Assembly: GCA_000525025.1 (NCBI GenBank)
Contig: JCKJ01000001.1
Location: 992,001 to 1,056,000, forward strand
Direction of reading: 5' to 3'
From: Methylophilaceae bacterium 11
GTDB taxonomy: Bacteria; Pseudomonadota; Gammaproteobacteria; Burkholderiales; Methylophilaceae
Length of the DNA stretch: 64,000 nucleotides
The notes under the pieces were generated by a model. It was given only the letters and a program-made list of their open reading frames with translations. It was not told where the DNA came from and made no database searches. Both the position numbers and the translations under genes were made by a program. Of the stretch, positions 1 through 8,874 are shown piece by piece; position 1 is the stretch's first letter, and every line of letters starts with the position of its first letter.

Positions 1-487
1 CATTGGAGATAATCCGGTCATTGAGCGGTAGCATGTCGTAGCCATCTGCTTGGCGTAAAGATTTATTCGCAATCCACAGCTGGCCGATAATTTCGGACAC
101 GCTTAAATTGCGGTTAAACCCTTGTCGACCCGTACTACAAAATGTGCACTCCAGTGCGCAGCCTACCTGGCTGGAAACACACAGTGTGCCTCGGTCATCT
201 TCCGGAATAAACACAGTTTCAATACTATTGGCAGTATCTGTACCAATCAGCCACTTGCGTGTGCCGTCATCTGAAATTTGCTCTAGTTGCACATTGGGCA
301 ACTTCATTTCAGTTTCCGTCATTAATTTTTCACGCAGCACTTTAGCGATATCCGTCATTTGATTGATATCGGTCACGCCAAAATGATGCATCCAGCGCAT
401 CATTTGCTTGGCGCGAAAAGGTTTCTCGCCGATACTCACGAAGTAATCGGCGAGTTGAGGTTGATTGAAATTCAGTAAATTAATCAA
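1..487 (-). CDS. rlmN: 23S rRNA/tRNA adenine-C2 methyltransferase RlmN, partial (N-terminal part)
   Basis: Radical-SAM enzyme that methylates C2 of A2503 in 23S rRNA and A37 in some tRNAs. About 162 N-terminal residues are present; the gene runs off the left edge. I translated the minus strand directly: the motif [11 protein letters not shown] lies near residues 20-30 and the iron-sulfur cysteines C110, C114 and C117 sit in GCALECTFC, as in E. coli RlmN. The start is a TTG at 487-485 because an in-frame stop lies two codons upstream and an AAAGG ribosome-binding site sits 7 bases before it. It begins 44 bases after ndk ends, so the two are probably co-transcribed, as in many proteobacteria. 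Confidence 0.93.
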   Translation of the reverse strand, partial: MINLLNFNQPQLADYFVSIGEKPFRAKQMMRWMHHFGVTDINQMTDIAKVLREKLMTETEMKLPNVQLEQISDDGTRKWLIGTDTANSIETVFIPEDDRGTLCVSSQVGCALECTFCSTGRQGFNRNLSVSEIIGQLWIANKSLRQADGYDMLPLNDRIISN

Positions 488-531
488 CGTTTAACCTTTT
501 CAAGTACAGTTTGCAAAGTACAGTTTGGAGA

Positions 532-936
532 TTAACCAAAGAAGTATTTGATCTCGATGGCTGCATTCTCAGCAGAATCTGAACCATGTACTGCGTTAGC
601 ATCAATGCTTTCAGCAAAGTCAGCACGAATCGTACCTGCAGCAGCTTCTTTCGGGTTGGTTGCGCCCATCAGTTCACGGTTTTTCAACACAGCGTTTTCG
701 CCTTCTAATGCTTGAATCATCACTGGGCCAGAGATCATAAAATCGACTAACGCTTTGAAGAAAGGACGCTCTTTATGCACAGCGTAAAAACCTTCTGCTT
801 CTGCTTGTGTTAATTGTGCCATTTTTGCAGCAACAATTTTTAAGCCCGCGTTTTCAAAACGTGTGTAAATTTGACCAATGACGTTTTTAGCTACTGCGTC
901 TGGTTTGATAATGCTGAGGGTGCGTTCTACTGCCAT
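532..936 (-). CDS. ndk: Nucleoside diphosphate kinase
   Basis: Transfers the gamma phosphate of ATP to nucleoside diphosphates through a phosphohistidine and so balances cytoplasmic NTP and dNTP pools. The 134-residue protein starts [12 protein letters not shown] and carries the active-site histidine H117 in the NAVHGSD signature, with the GATNP loop near residue 91. It stops right after the conserved YFFG, about nine residues shorter than the E. coli enzyme. The missing tail is outside the catalytic core, so the enzyme should be intact. A GGAG sits upstream of the ATG. It is the first gene of an ndk-rlmN unit and is transcribed divergently from fhcB. Confidence 0.97.
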   Translation of the reverse strand: MAVERTLSIIKPDAVAKNVIGQIYTRFENAGLKIVAAKMAQLTQAEAEGFYAVHKERPFFKALVDFMISGPVMIQALEGENAVLKNRELMGATNPKEAAAGTIRADFAESIDANAVHGSDSAENAAIEIKYFFG

Positions 937-1247
937 GGAAACTCCAAATAAAATTTACAAAATTAAAGAATTAAAATAACTACTTACAAAGACCGACACC
1001 TTACCATTTTTAGTGGTTTTAATAAACCAAAAGTTGCGATTTTATGCGCTATTAATATCGTTACCGCCGGCTGCAACTAGCATCAAAAGCGGGAATAGCG
1101 CATGATTTGTTATGTTGATAACGCAATATGCCGCTATTCAACACGTTATGATGCTTAGGTGGTGGAATTGTTTCGTGTATTGATGTGATTGGTCATGCGA
1201 TGATTCACCTATATTGAACTCATTATAAATATGGCAGAATAGTATTC
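937..1247. other. Intergenic region between ndk and fhcB (divergent)
   Basis: This 311-base AT-rich gap must hold the promoters for ndk (minus) and for the fhc operon (plus). I find no consensus sigma-70 promoter for fhcB. There is a TTGAAC at 1214-1219 and a TATAAA at 1224-1229, but they are not spaced to work together. The gap shows no ORF of note, no RNA gene and no strong hairpin. Confidence 0.5.
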
Positions 1248-2492
1248 ATGCAAACTTCAACGACAAAGACAGTCAATGCAACTTGCCCCGCTTGTGGGTT
1301 GCTGTGTGATGATGTGACGGTAAGCTGGCAGGGCTCGGACGCCAAGCTAGATGTGACCGTGAAGTCAGGCAAACCCTGTGGTAAAACCGTGGCATTCTTT
1401 TCACGCCCGCTCAATGCAGCAACGCCGATGATTGCTGGAAAACCGGTGAGCTTGGTAGAAGCGATTGCGTATGCCGGAAAATTGCTACAGCAAGCGCAGA
1501 TGCCTTTGGTGGCTGGACTCAGTACGGATTTGGCTGGTTTTAGAGCGGCTTATCAGTTTGCGCACCCTACGCAATCTAACAGGCCGCAGGCCAATATGAT
1601 GCACATGAATGTGCATAGCTCACTACGTAATACCAAGGTGCTGCAATCTACCGGATGGCAGACCACAACGTTAACCGAAGTAAAAAATCGCGCAGATATG
1701 ATTGTCTGTATCGGTACTGATGTGGTGCACCACAATCCACGGTTTTTCGAGCGTGCCGTGTGGACCGACGAAGCCATGTTTACGGATGCCAGCGCGCGCA
1801 AAGTGGTGTATTTGGGTGGCGATGATTTGAATACCGCACCGGGTGTGAGCCCTAAGGGTGAATTACCTACCGTGTTGCCTTGTGCAACCATAGATTTACC
1901 TGAAGTAACAGCTGCTTTACGTGCGCTGTTACAAGGCAAAGTGCTCAAGGTAGATGCCATCGCTGGCGTGAAGGTAAGCGCGTTAACACAACTGATCGAG
2001 CAACTTAAACAAGCGAAATATGCCGTACTGATTTGGGTAGCCAAAGATCTGGATTTTCCACATGCAGAACTCACCATACAAAATATTACAGAGAGCGTTG
2101 TCATTTTGAATCAGCAGTCGCGCGCCATGGGCTTGGGGTTGGGTGGTAGTGATGGCGATACCACTGTGAATTATGCACACACTTGGTTAGATGGCTTGAC
2201 TTTGGGTGAGCAAGACGTGGATGCGCACGATTTGATCGTGTGGATCAATAGTTTTAGCCCAGATAAACCGATGCCAAGTGTGAGTCAGCCGGTGATTGCG
2301 TTTGGGCACCCTGATACGCAATTTACAACGCCGCCGGAAGTGTTTATTCCAGTGGCCACGCCTGGACTAGATGCTGCGGGCACTCTGTTTAGAGTGGATT
2401 CCTCTGTGGTGTTGCCACTGAAAAAAGTACGTGAAAGTACGTTGCCAACGTTGGCCGAAGTGTTATTAAAACTGGAGGCGCAACTGGCATGA
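1248..2492 (+). CDS. fhcB: Formyltransferase/hydrolase complex subunit B (formylmethanofuran dehydrogenase B homologue)
   Basis: Non-redox subunit of the Fhc complex, which releases formate from the formyl group carried by formyl-H4MPT and its methanofuran-type carrier. It is homologous to the molybdenum/tungsten subunit FwdB/FmdB of methanogens. The bacterial form, from family knowledge, has lost dehydrogenase activity. The 414-residue protein opens with a cysteine cluster, CPACGLLCDD at about residues 13-22, typical of the FwdB N terminus. It is the first gene of fhcBADC; its stop overlaps the fhcA start in ATGA. No clear ribosome-binding site precedes the ATG, but the start fits the family. 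Confidence 0.93.
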   Translation: MQTSTTKTVNATCPACGLLCDDVTVSWQGSDAKLDVTVKSGKPCGKTVAFFSRPLNAATPMIAGKPVSLVEAIAYAGKLLQQAQMPLVAGLSTDLAGFRAAYQFAHPTQSNRPQANMMHMNVHSSLRNTKVLQSTGWQTTTLTEVKNRADMIVCIGTDVVHHNPRFFERAVWTDEAMFTDASARKVVYLGGDDLNTAPGVSPKGELPTVLPCATIDLPEVTAALRALLQGKVLKVDAIAGVKVSALTQLIEQLKQAKYAVLIWVAKDLDFPHAELTIQNITESVVILNQQSRAMGLGLGGSDGDTTVNYAHTWLDGLTLGEQDVDAHDLIVWINSFSPDKPMPSVSQPVIAFGHPDTQFTTPPEVFIPVATPGLDAAGTLFRVDSSVVLPLKKVRESTLPTLAEVLLKLEAQLA

Positions 2493-4153
2493 TTACTCTA
2501 CTTAAAAACGCCAAAGTCATTGATCCAGCACATGGCAAAGATGGTGTGCGTGAAGATATTTATATCCGCGATGGCCGCATTATTGCCAAACCAAGTGACA
2601 CGGAAAAAATACAGCAAACGATTGATTTGAACGGCAAGATCGTCATGGCGGGTGCGATTGATATGCACAGCCATATCGGCGGCGGCAAAGTGAATATCGC
2701 CCGCATGATGTTGCCGGAATATCAGGAAACCAAGCGCTATACCGAGCCTGAGGCGCACATCTGTACGCCAAGCTGTACGCATCATGCTACGCCGAGCACC
2801 ACCGATACTGGTATGCACTATATCGAAATGGGCTATACCGCTGCGTTTGAACCAGCGATTTTAGCGGTCAATGCCCGCCAAGCGCATTTGGAGATGGGCG
2901 ATACGCCCATGATCGACAAAGGCGGCTACGCCATGCTGGGCAACGACGATTATTTTTTGCGATTGCTAGCAGGTAAAGCCGACCAAAAAGCGATTAACGA
3001 TTATGTGGCTTGGACACTGCATGCCACACAAACCATTGGTATTAAAGTAGTGAATCCAGGTGGTATTTCTGCATTCAAGTTTAATCAACGCCGTTTGAAT
3101 TTAGACGAAAACAATGTGCATTACCAAGTGACACCGCGCCAAATTTTACAAAGTTTGAGTCGCGCAGTACATGAACTGGGTATTGCAAAACCATTGCATG
3201 TGCATTGCAATAACTTAGGCGCGGCGGGTAACTTTCAAACCACGTTAGATACGATGGGTGCCAGCGATGGCATTCCGATGCATCTCACGCATATCCAATT
3301 CCATAGTTACGGCACAGAAGGCGACAAGAAGTTTTCATCGGCCGCTGCACAAATAGCACAAGCGCTTAACGCCAACAAGCATATCAGCGCAGACGTAGGC
3401 CAAATTCTATTTGGTCAAACTGTCACTGCTTCTGGCGACAATATGATGCAGCATCTCAATGCCAAAATCGCCAATCCTAAAAAATCGGTGATTATGGACA
3501 TTGAATGCGATGCAGGTTGCGGTGTCGTGCCATTTAAGTATCGCGACCAAAATTACGTGAATGCGTTGCAATGGGCGATTGGCTTGGAAATTTTCTTAAG
3601 TGTAGAAGACCCATGGCGTATCTTCTTAACCACAGACCATCCTAACGGTGCGCCATTTACAAGCTATCCGCATTTAATTCGTTTATTGATGGATAAAAGC
3701 TTCAGGAACGATGCATTTGCCAAGTTGAACCTAGACGCACAAGCCATGAGCAACCTGACCAGCCTGAATCGCGAGTACAGTTTGTATGAAATTGCGACCA
3801 TGACACGTGCAGCAGCTGCCAAATTGATTGGTTTACATGACCGTGGTCATTTGGGTGTTGGCGCCGCTGCAGACATTACGGTGTATACAGACCAAGCAGA
3901 CAAAGAAGCGATGTTCAGTAAACCGGATTACGTGTTTAAAGATGGTGAGCTGGTGGTAAGAGACGGCAAGGTAGTGAAAGTGGTGTGGGGTAAAACACAT
4001 ACGACCAAACCTGCGTTTGATGTGGGTGTGGAAAAAGGATTAAAAGACTATTTTGATAAGTATCACACCATGCAGTTAGACAACTTTAAGATTAGCAACG
4101 ATGAGATTGCGCAAGATGGGCGTAATCAAGTCATTAACCATATGCCAACGTGA
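2489..4153 (+). CDS. fhcA: Formyltransferase/hydrolase complex subunit A (amidohydrolase)
   Basis: Catalytic hydrolase subunit of Fhc: a metal-dependent amidohydrolase homologous to FwdA/FmdA that hydrolyses formyl-methanofuran to formate. The 554 residues show the metal-binding HxH pair H60/H62 in DMHSHIGGGKVN, a THIQFHSYG block and TTDHPNG near residue 385, all hallmarks of the family. The C-terminal part has the usual amidohydrolase ending (AADITVY). It overlaps fhcB by four bases and lies 7 bases before fhcD, so translational coupling is likely. Length matches other FhcA/FwdA proteins. Confidence 0.95.
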   Translation: MITLLKNAKVIDPAHGKDGVREDIYIRDGRIIAKPSDTEKIQQTIDLNGKIVMAGAIDMHSHIGGGKVNIARMMLPEYQETKRYTEPEAHICTPSCTHHATPSTTDTGMHYIEMGYTAAFEPAILAVNARQAHLEMGDTPMIDKGGYAMLGNDDYFLRLLAGKADQKAINDYVAWTLHATQTIGIKVVNPGGISAFKFNQRRLNLDENNVHYQVTPRQILQSLSRAVHELGIAKPLHVHCNNLGAAGNFQTTLDTMGASDGIPMHLTHIQFHSYGTEGDKKFSSAAAQIAQALNANKHISADVGQILFGQTVTASGDNMMQHLNAKIANPKKSVIMDIECDAGCGVVPFKYRDQNYVNALQWAIGLEIFLSVEDPWRIFLTTDHPNGAPFTSYPHLIRLLMDKSFRNDAFAKLNLDAQAMSNLTSLNREYSLYEIATMTRAAAAKLIGLHDRGHLGVGAAADITVYTDQADKEAMFSKPDYVFKDGELVVRDGKVVKVVWGKTHTTKPAFDVGVEKGLKDYFDKYHTMQLDNFKISNDEIAQDGRNQVINHMPT

Positions 4154-4160
4154 GTAAATA

Positions 4161-5096
4161 ATGATACTAAACGGCGTACAAATAGACGATACCTTTGCCG
4201 AAGCTTTTAATATGCGCGGCACGCGGATTATCATCACTGCACTAAATCTCAAATGGGCTTATCACGCAGCGAATGCGATGACTGGTTTTGCGACCAGCGT
4301 GATCGGCTGTGGCGTAGAGGCTGGAATTGAACGCGAATTGACTGCGGATGAAACGCCAGACGGACGTCCAGGGGTGAGCATTTTGATGTTTGCCATGGGG
4401 AGCAAGGTGCTGATGCAACAATTGGAAACCCGCATGGGACAATGTATTCTCACCTGTCCAACGGCAGCCGCGTTTTCGGGCATCGCCTCGGAAGACCAAA
4501 TTAGTCTAGGTAAACATTTGCGTTATTTTGGCGATGGTAATCAAGTGTCTAAATTGATTCCAGATGCTAACGGAATAAATCAACGTTACTGGCGCATTCC
4601 GGTGATGGATGGCGAGTTTTTAACGCAAGAAACCACCGGTATGGTGCGCGCGATTGGCGGCGGTAACTTTTTGGTATTGGGCCAAAGTCAGCCACAAGTA
4701 TTAGCAGCATGCGAAGCAGCGATTGAGGCCATGAAAAAAGTGCCTAATGTGATCATGCCGTTTCCTGGAGGTGTGGTGCGTTCGGGTTCCAAAGTGGGGA
4801 GTAAATACCCCAAAATGTTTGCCAGCACCAACGATGCATTTTGCCCAACCTTAAAAGGTGTGGTCAACACGGAGTTGGATATGGACATTGAAAGCGTGAT
4901 GGAAATAGTGATTGATGGCCTAACGTTTGAAGATATCGCCTTGTCCATGAAAGTTGGTATTGAAGCGGCTTGCAGTCTAGGCAGCGAAGCTGGTATCAAA
5001 CGTATCTCTGCTGGTAATTATGGCGGTAAATTAGGGCAGCATCATTTTAAATTACATCCAATCTTGCAAGGAAATCTATCGGGGGCGACAGCATGA
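4161..5096 (+). CDS. fhcD: Formylmethanofuran:tetrahydromethanopterin formyltransferase subunit (Ftr/FhcD)
   Basis: Moves the formyl group between N5 of formyl-H4MPT and the methanofuran analogue; in bacteria it is bound inside the Fhc complex. The 311-residue length and opening VQIDDTFAEAFNMRGTR are characteristic of Ftr, as are the blocks CPTAAAFSG (about residues 95-103) and GGNFLVLGQ. It sits third in fhcBADC and overlaps fhcC by four bases (ATGA at 5093-5096). Nothing is missing compared with the family. Confidence 0.96.
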   Translation: MILNGVQIDDTFAEAFNMRGTRIIITALNLKWAYHAANAMTGFATSVIGCGVEAGIERELTADETPDGRPGVSILMFAMGSKVLMQQLETRMGQCILTCPTAAAFSGIASEDQISLGKHLRYFGDGNQVSKLIPDANGINQRYWRIPVMDGEFLTQETTGMVRAIGGGNFLVLGQSQPQVLAACEAAIEAMKKVPNVIMPFPGGVVRSGSKVGSKYPKMFASTNDAFCPTLKGVVNTELDMDIESVMEIVIDGLTFEDIALSMKVGIEAACSLGSEAGIKRISAGNYGGKLGQHHFKLHPILQGNLSGATA

Positions 5097-5755
5097 GCGC
5101 ATTGATATTCACGCTAAAACCAACGGTTACCACTCAGGTGGATTGTCGAGCGCTGATACCGGACACGCTAGCAGGTAAAACACTGACCGATATCAAAGCG
5201 ATGCGCTTGCAGCAACAGCTCACCGTAGCAGATGTGTTTGATGTGGCTGGCGAAGACACTACACATCTCATATTCAAACAAGCAAGCCCATTGATGCACC
5301 ATGTTGGCTATCAAATGAAAATAGGCCAAATTATTATTGAAGGCAATGTCGGTGATTTTGTGGGTGCAGCCATGCAAGGTGGCGTACTCATTTGCAAAGG
5401 CAATGTAGGCGAACGGGCAGGCGATGCGATGCGTAGAGGCATGTTGCTGATTGAAGGCGATGCGGGTGCGTATTGTGCATCGAGTATGAAAGCCGGCACT
5501 TTAGGTGTGTTAGGCAAAACAGGTGCACGGTTGGGCTTTGGCATGAAGCGAGGCACGTTATTATTAGCACAGGCACCGACATTGCACGCTACATGGTTGG
5601 ATTGTGGCTGGCATACATTACCATTCTTGAATATTTTGTATCAGTCATTTAAAACACTGGATTCACGCTTTGCTGCATTGACACAAATGCGTGTACAACG
5701 CTGGGTAGGGGACGTATCTGGACTAGGGAAGGCTGAGATTCTAGTACTGGCCTAA
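5093..5755 (+). CDS. fhcC: Formyltransferase/hydrolase complex subunit C
   Basis: Structural subunit of Fhc, homologous to FwdC/FmdC and to the C-terminal beta-helix domain of glutamate synthase. It anchors FhcD and FhcA. The core has repeated glycine-rich rungs at about residues 85-160 (GNVGDFVGAAMQGG, GNVGERAGDAMRRG, GDAGAYCASSMKAG), the signature of this right-handed beta-helix. At 220 residues it is shorter than the roughly 270 I recall for Methylobacterium FhcC. The rungs are intact, so I do not call it broken. It is the last gene of the overlapping operon. Confidence 0.93.
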   Translation: MSALIFTLKPTVTTQVDCRALIPDTLAGKTLTDIKAMRLQQQLTVADVFDVAGEDTTHLIFKQASPLMHHVGYQMKIGQIIIEGNVGDFVGAAMQGGVLICKGNVGERAGDAMRRGMLLIEGDAGAYCASSMKAGTLGVLGKTGARLGFGMKRGTLLLAQAPTLHATWLDCGWHTLPFLNILYQSFKTLDSRFAALTQMRVQRWVGDVSGLGKAEILVLA

Positions 5756-5810
5756 TGGGGTTGTTACCTCATTTTTAAAAAAAGATAAGAATTCATCAAG
5801 AGGAGTCGTC

Positions 5811-6335
5811 ATGAGCTTATTAGAAAAGTTGCAAGGTGATCGTGCTGCGTTGCCCGCTGCGTTCTCGGCCAAAGCGGTGGGGCTTGCTTGGTTAGGCGCG
5901 TTTATTGCGATTGCGGTTGTTGCAATCTTGACGCAGCGCTTGGAACATATGCTGATACTTGGCTCCTTTGGCGCTTCTTGCGTGATTTTATTTGCATATC
6001 CCGATGCACCGTTTGCGCAACCGCGCAACACAGTCGGCGGGCATTTCTTGAGTTCATTGGTTGGGTTGACAGTAGTTTCTTTGCTTGGGGTGACTTGGTG
6101 GGCGTTGGCAATCGCCGTAGCCACGGCGGTCGCACTCATGATGGTGACACGCACCGTACATCCGCCGGCTGGATCTAATCCGGTGATTGTTTGGTTGTTG
6201 GCTGCTTCTCATGGTGGCTTAGGTTGGGATTTTCTGTTGTTTCCAACATTGTTTGGCGCCATTGCAATTACCATTGTTGCCCTCATTTACAACAATGTCA
6301 CCCGTGAAGGCCGGTACCCAAAATACTGGTTTTAA
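5811..6335 (+). CDS. HPP-family integral membrane protein
   Basis: A 174-residue membrane protein with about four transmembrane helices. The family-defining HPP signature is in RTVHPPAGSNP near residues 117-127, and the second family block is LGSFGASCVILFAYPDAP near residue 50. Some HPP proteins have been linked to nitrite transport, but the bacterial role is unsettled and I do not assign a substrate. An AGAGGAG ribosome-binding site precedes the ATG. It lies 55 bases after fhcC in the same direction with no obvious terminator between, so it may be read through from the fhc operon. Confidence 0.88.
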   Translation: MSLLEKLQGDRAALPAAFSAKAVGLAWLGAFIAIAVVAILTQRLEHMLILGSFGASCVILFAYPDAPFAQPRNTVGGHFLSSLVGLTVVSLLGVTWWALAIAVATAVALMMVTRTVHPPAGSNPVIVWLLAASHGGLGWDFLLFPTLFGAIAITIVALIYNNVTREGRYPKYWF

Positions 6336-6392
6336 TACGCGATTAGAACGGGTGGTGTTAAAATCCCCTTTTTCAATTAGTGTTATTGTGTG

Positions 6393-7313
6393 ATGAGTCA
6401 ATATTTAACCGCTGCCCTCTATAAATTTGTAAGTTTGCCGAATTATCAAGCATTACAGGCACCTATTTTGGACGCCTGTAATCAGCACCACATTAAAGGC
6501 ACGTTGCTATTAGCAGGGGAAGGCATTAATGGCACCATTGCTGGCGCACCGGAAGATATCCGTGCTTTGCTGGCTTATCTAAAAAGCTTCCCTGAATTCA
6601 GTGATCTTGAACATAAAGAATCTTACGCTGATACACATCCGTTTTACCGCATGAAGGTCAAGCTTAAAAAAGAAATTGTCACCATGGGTGTAGCGGGGGT
6701 GAATCCGAATGATGTGGTGGGTACTTATGTGAAACCGGAAGACTGGAATACATTAATTAGTGACCCGGACGTGATTTTGCTGGATACACGTAATGATTAT
6801 GAAGTGCATATCGGTACCTTTAAAGGCGCAGTGGACCCTAAAACTGCTACTTTTAGAGAGTTTCCAGAATACGTTGCGCAGCATCTAGATAAAACCAAAC
6901 ATAAAAAAGTCGCCATGTTTTGTACCGGTGGCATCCGTTGTGAAAAAGCTTCTTCTTTTATGAAGCAACAAGGTTTTGAAGAGGTATACCATTTACAGGG
7001 AGGTATTCTCAAGTATTTGGAAACCGTGCCGAAAGAACAAAGTATGTGGGAAGGCGAGTGCTTTGTGTTTGACCAGCGTGTTGCCGTGAAGCATGGGTTG
7101 GAAGTGGGTGAATACGATCAGTGTTATGCCTGCCGTATGCCGTTATCACCAGAAGAGCTGGAAAGCCCGCAATATACGCCGGGGATTAGCTGTCCACATT
7201 GTTATGATAAGACGTCCGAAGAGAAGAAAGCTGCCTTAACAGAAAGGCAAAAACAAGTGATTCTAGCTAAAAAAAGGGGCGAGAGTCACATTGGAGAAAA
7301 ACAAAAACCTTAA
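6393..7313 (+). CDS. trhO: tRNA uridine(34) hydroxylase, rhodanese family (YceA/TrhO)
   Basis: Oxygen-dependent hydroxylation of wobble uridine 34 to 5-hydroxyuridine in tRNAs. The protein (306 residues from ATG 6393) has the N-terminal UPF0176 domain ([10 protein letters not shown] near residue 42). A rhodanese domain follows with active-site C177 in [12 protein letters not shown], where R182 and C183 are also conserved. A cysteine-rich tail near residues 245-275 ([16 protein letters not shown]) looks like a zinc-binding module. The frame can also open at GTG 6390, one codon earlier; ATG 6393 is the simpler start. Confidence 0.93.
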   Translation: MSQYLTAALYKFVSLPNYQALQAPILDACNQHHIKGTLLLAGEGINGTIAGAPEDIRALLAYLKSFPEFSDLEHKESYADTHPFYRMKVKLKKEIVTMGVAGVNPNDVVGTYVKPEDWNTLISDPDVILLDTRNDYEVHIGTFKGAVDPKTATFREFPEYVAQHLDKTKHKKVAMFCTGGIRCEKASSFMKQQGFEEVYHLQGGILKYLETVPKEQSMWEGECFVFDQRVAVKHGLEVGEYDQCYACRMPLSPEELESPQYTPGISCPHCYDKTSEEKKAALTERQKQVILAKKRGESHIGEKQKP

Positions 7314-7346
7314 GTAAACAAGGCAACCGAATATGAGAAACGGCGC

Positions 7347-7964
7347 ATGCATAAAGACGTGGAAGCATTAAACGCCTACTTACATTTTTTGCGTTCAAAA
7401 GGCGTGGTACATACCAACCTAGCGCAGCGTGTTGCATTTCTGAATACATTGATTGTCGGTTTGGCTGCCAAGCCCTATGATCGGGTTGCCTATGCCAGCG
7501 CGCTAAACGGCATCATGAAAAAGACACGAGATCATTCTTGGCATTTTCATATGCAAATTGCCAGAGAGTTCTATCCGTTTTGGATGCAGGATATCAAAGC
7601 GATTGCCGTATTGAGCGAGAGTTATGTGGTGGATAAAGATGCAGTGACATGGTCACCACTACCAACGTCACTTAAAGCATTATCTGCCATGCTGGATCAA
7701 ATGACCTTTAGTGAACTTGAGAGCATACAGCTTGAGCGATACTTAAATGGTATGCGTCAGCAAGCGTTGACCAAAGATGTGGTGGTAGTGAACATCAAGC
7801 TAGCCAAAATTATATTAATCCGCTTGCGTGATGCGCCCCAAAGAAATGGGGCACTTTACCGAGTGGCTGTGGATATGACATTGCCACTATTCCGATTAAA
7901 AAACTCAAGACAACAGTTTTTAAGTGTAGTCCGAGAGTTTTTTAATTACTGGGTAGTGACTTAA
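7347..7964 (+). CDS. Conserved-looking protein of unknown function, 205 aa
   Basis: I do not recognise this protein. It is 205 residues, basic, mostly helical by composition, with no signal peptide, membrane segment or cysteine pattern. The first 80 residues have the helix-rich look of the core-binding (SAM-like) domain of tyrosine recombinases, but the catalytic R-H-R-Y domain is absent, so this is only a resemblance. It starts 33 bases after trhO in the same direction and converges on bamD. Codon use looks like its neighbours, which argues for a real resident gene. Confidence 0.7.
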   Translation: MHKDVEALNAYLHFLRSKGVVHTNLAQRVAFLNTLIVGLAAKPYDRVAYASALNGIMKKTRDHSWHFHMQIAREFYPFWMQDIKAIAVLSESYVVDKDAVTWSPLPTSLKALSAMLDQMTFSELESIQLERYLNGMRQQALTKDVVVVNIKLAKIILIRLRDAPQRNGALYRVAVDMTLPLFRLKNSRQQFLSVVREFFNYWVVT

Positions 7965-8019
7965 CTACCATTAGGTGATTTATTTAAGTTACTACGTTGT
8001 AGCAACTGGGTAATTGTTG

Positions 8020-8835
8020 CTAGTAAAGGCTTTCCCAGAACTTCCACCAAATACGCTCGTCCTGTGTTGCTTTGCCAGCCAGCATTGGATTTTGCGGATA
8101 GTTGGTTTTCAAAATACGCAGTGTGTCGTTCTTCAGGTCGTCCATTTCCATATAGTCGTAGGCGCTGACCATCACCACCAATGCTTCTTCCACAGAGGTA
8201 GAGTTTGGGTAATATTCCAACACGTATTTAGCACGATTCAACGCTGCGACATAGGCTGTACGGTTCATGTAATAGCGTGCAACGTGCATTTCATGTTGTG
8301 CAAGCGCATTGACTAAATACACCATGCGTTGTGTTGCATCTTTGAAGTAGCGACTTTTTGGATAGCGATCAGTCAACTCTTTAAATGCCGCAAAAGATAA
8401 TTTGAGCGTTTTAGGATCGCGGTCTGTAATTTCTTGCGCAGTATATTTTTCCATGAAACCACGCTCATTAAAGGTAGCCAGCCCCTTCAAATAGTAAGCG
8501 TAATCCACATTAGGGTGATTGGGGTGTAACTTGATAAAACGCTCAGCTGCGGCCAAGCATAAAATAGGGTCTTGTTTTTTATAGTAGGCATAAGCAATTT
8601 CTAATTGCGCTTGCGTAGCGTAGACACCATGGGGAAAGCGGGACTCTAGCTTTTGAAAATAACCGATCGCTTTGTCATAGTCCTTGTCGATCATTTTTTC
8701 TTGGCCAGCCGCATAAATGCGTTCTGCTTGCCAGCCTTTGGTTTCATCTAATTCGGTAGGTGCACCAAAAATGGCGCAACCATTTAAAAATAAAGCTGAA
8801 ATGAATACGAGGATAAGCGGTAAAATACGATTCAC
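8020..8835 (-). CDS. bamD: Outer membrane protein assembly lipoprotein BamD
   Basis: Essential lipoprotein of the BAM complex, which folds beta-barrel proteins into the outer membrane. The 271-residue precursor has a lipoprotein signal with the lipobox FLNGC, so lipidation is expected at C20. It continues with tetratricopeptide-type repeats (KAIGYFQKLESRFPHG near residue 60, FIKLHPNHPNVDYAYY near 105). Length and sequence fit BamD/ComL. The gene is divergent from rluD with only 39 bases between them, a conserved proteobacterial arrangement. Confidence 0.95.
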   Translation of the reverse strand: MNRILPLILVFISALFLNGCAIFGAPTELDETKGWQAERIYAAGQEKMIDKDYDKAIGYFQKLESRFPHGVYATQAQLEIAYAYYKKQDPILCLAAAERFIKLHPNHPNVDYAYYLKGLATFNERGFMEKYTAQEITDRDPKTLKLSFAAFKELTDRYPKSRYFKDATQRMVYLVNALAQHEMHVARYYMNRTAYVAALNRAKYVLEYYPNSTSVEEALVVMVSAYDYMEMDDLKNDTLRILKTNYPQNPMLAGKATQDERIWWKFWESLY

Positions 8836-8874
8836 TATGAAAACCTACATGAAATATTAAAGGCATTATAACTG

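Noticed and set aside
108-362. Plus-strand ORF at the left edge
   Set aside because: The minus strand here encodes RlmN with its exact radical-SAM cysteine motif; the plus ORF is a shadow.
7988-8022. Two alternative hairpins sharing TAGCAAC between the 205-aa gene and bamD
   Set aside because: Mutually exclusive pairings are seen, but there is no T run and one arm covers the bamD stop codon; there is too little evidence for a switch or terminator.
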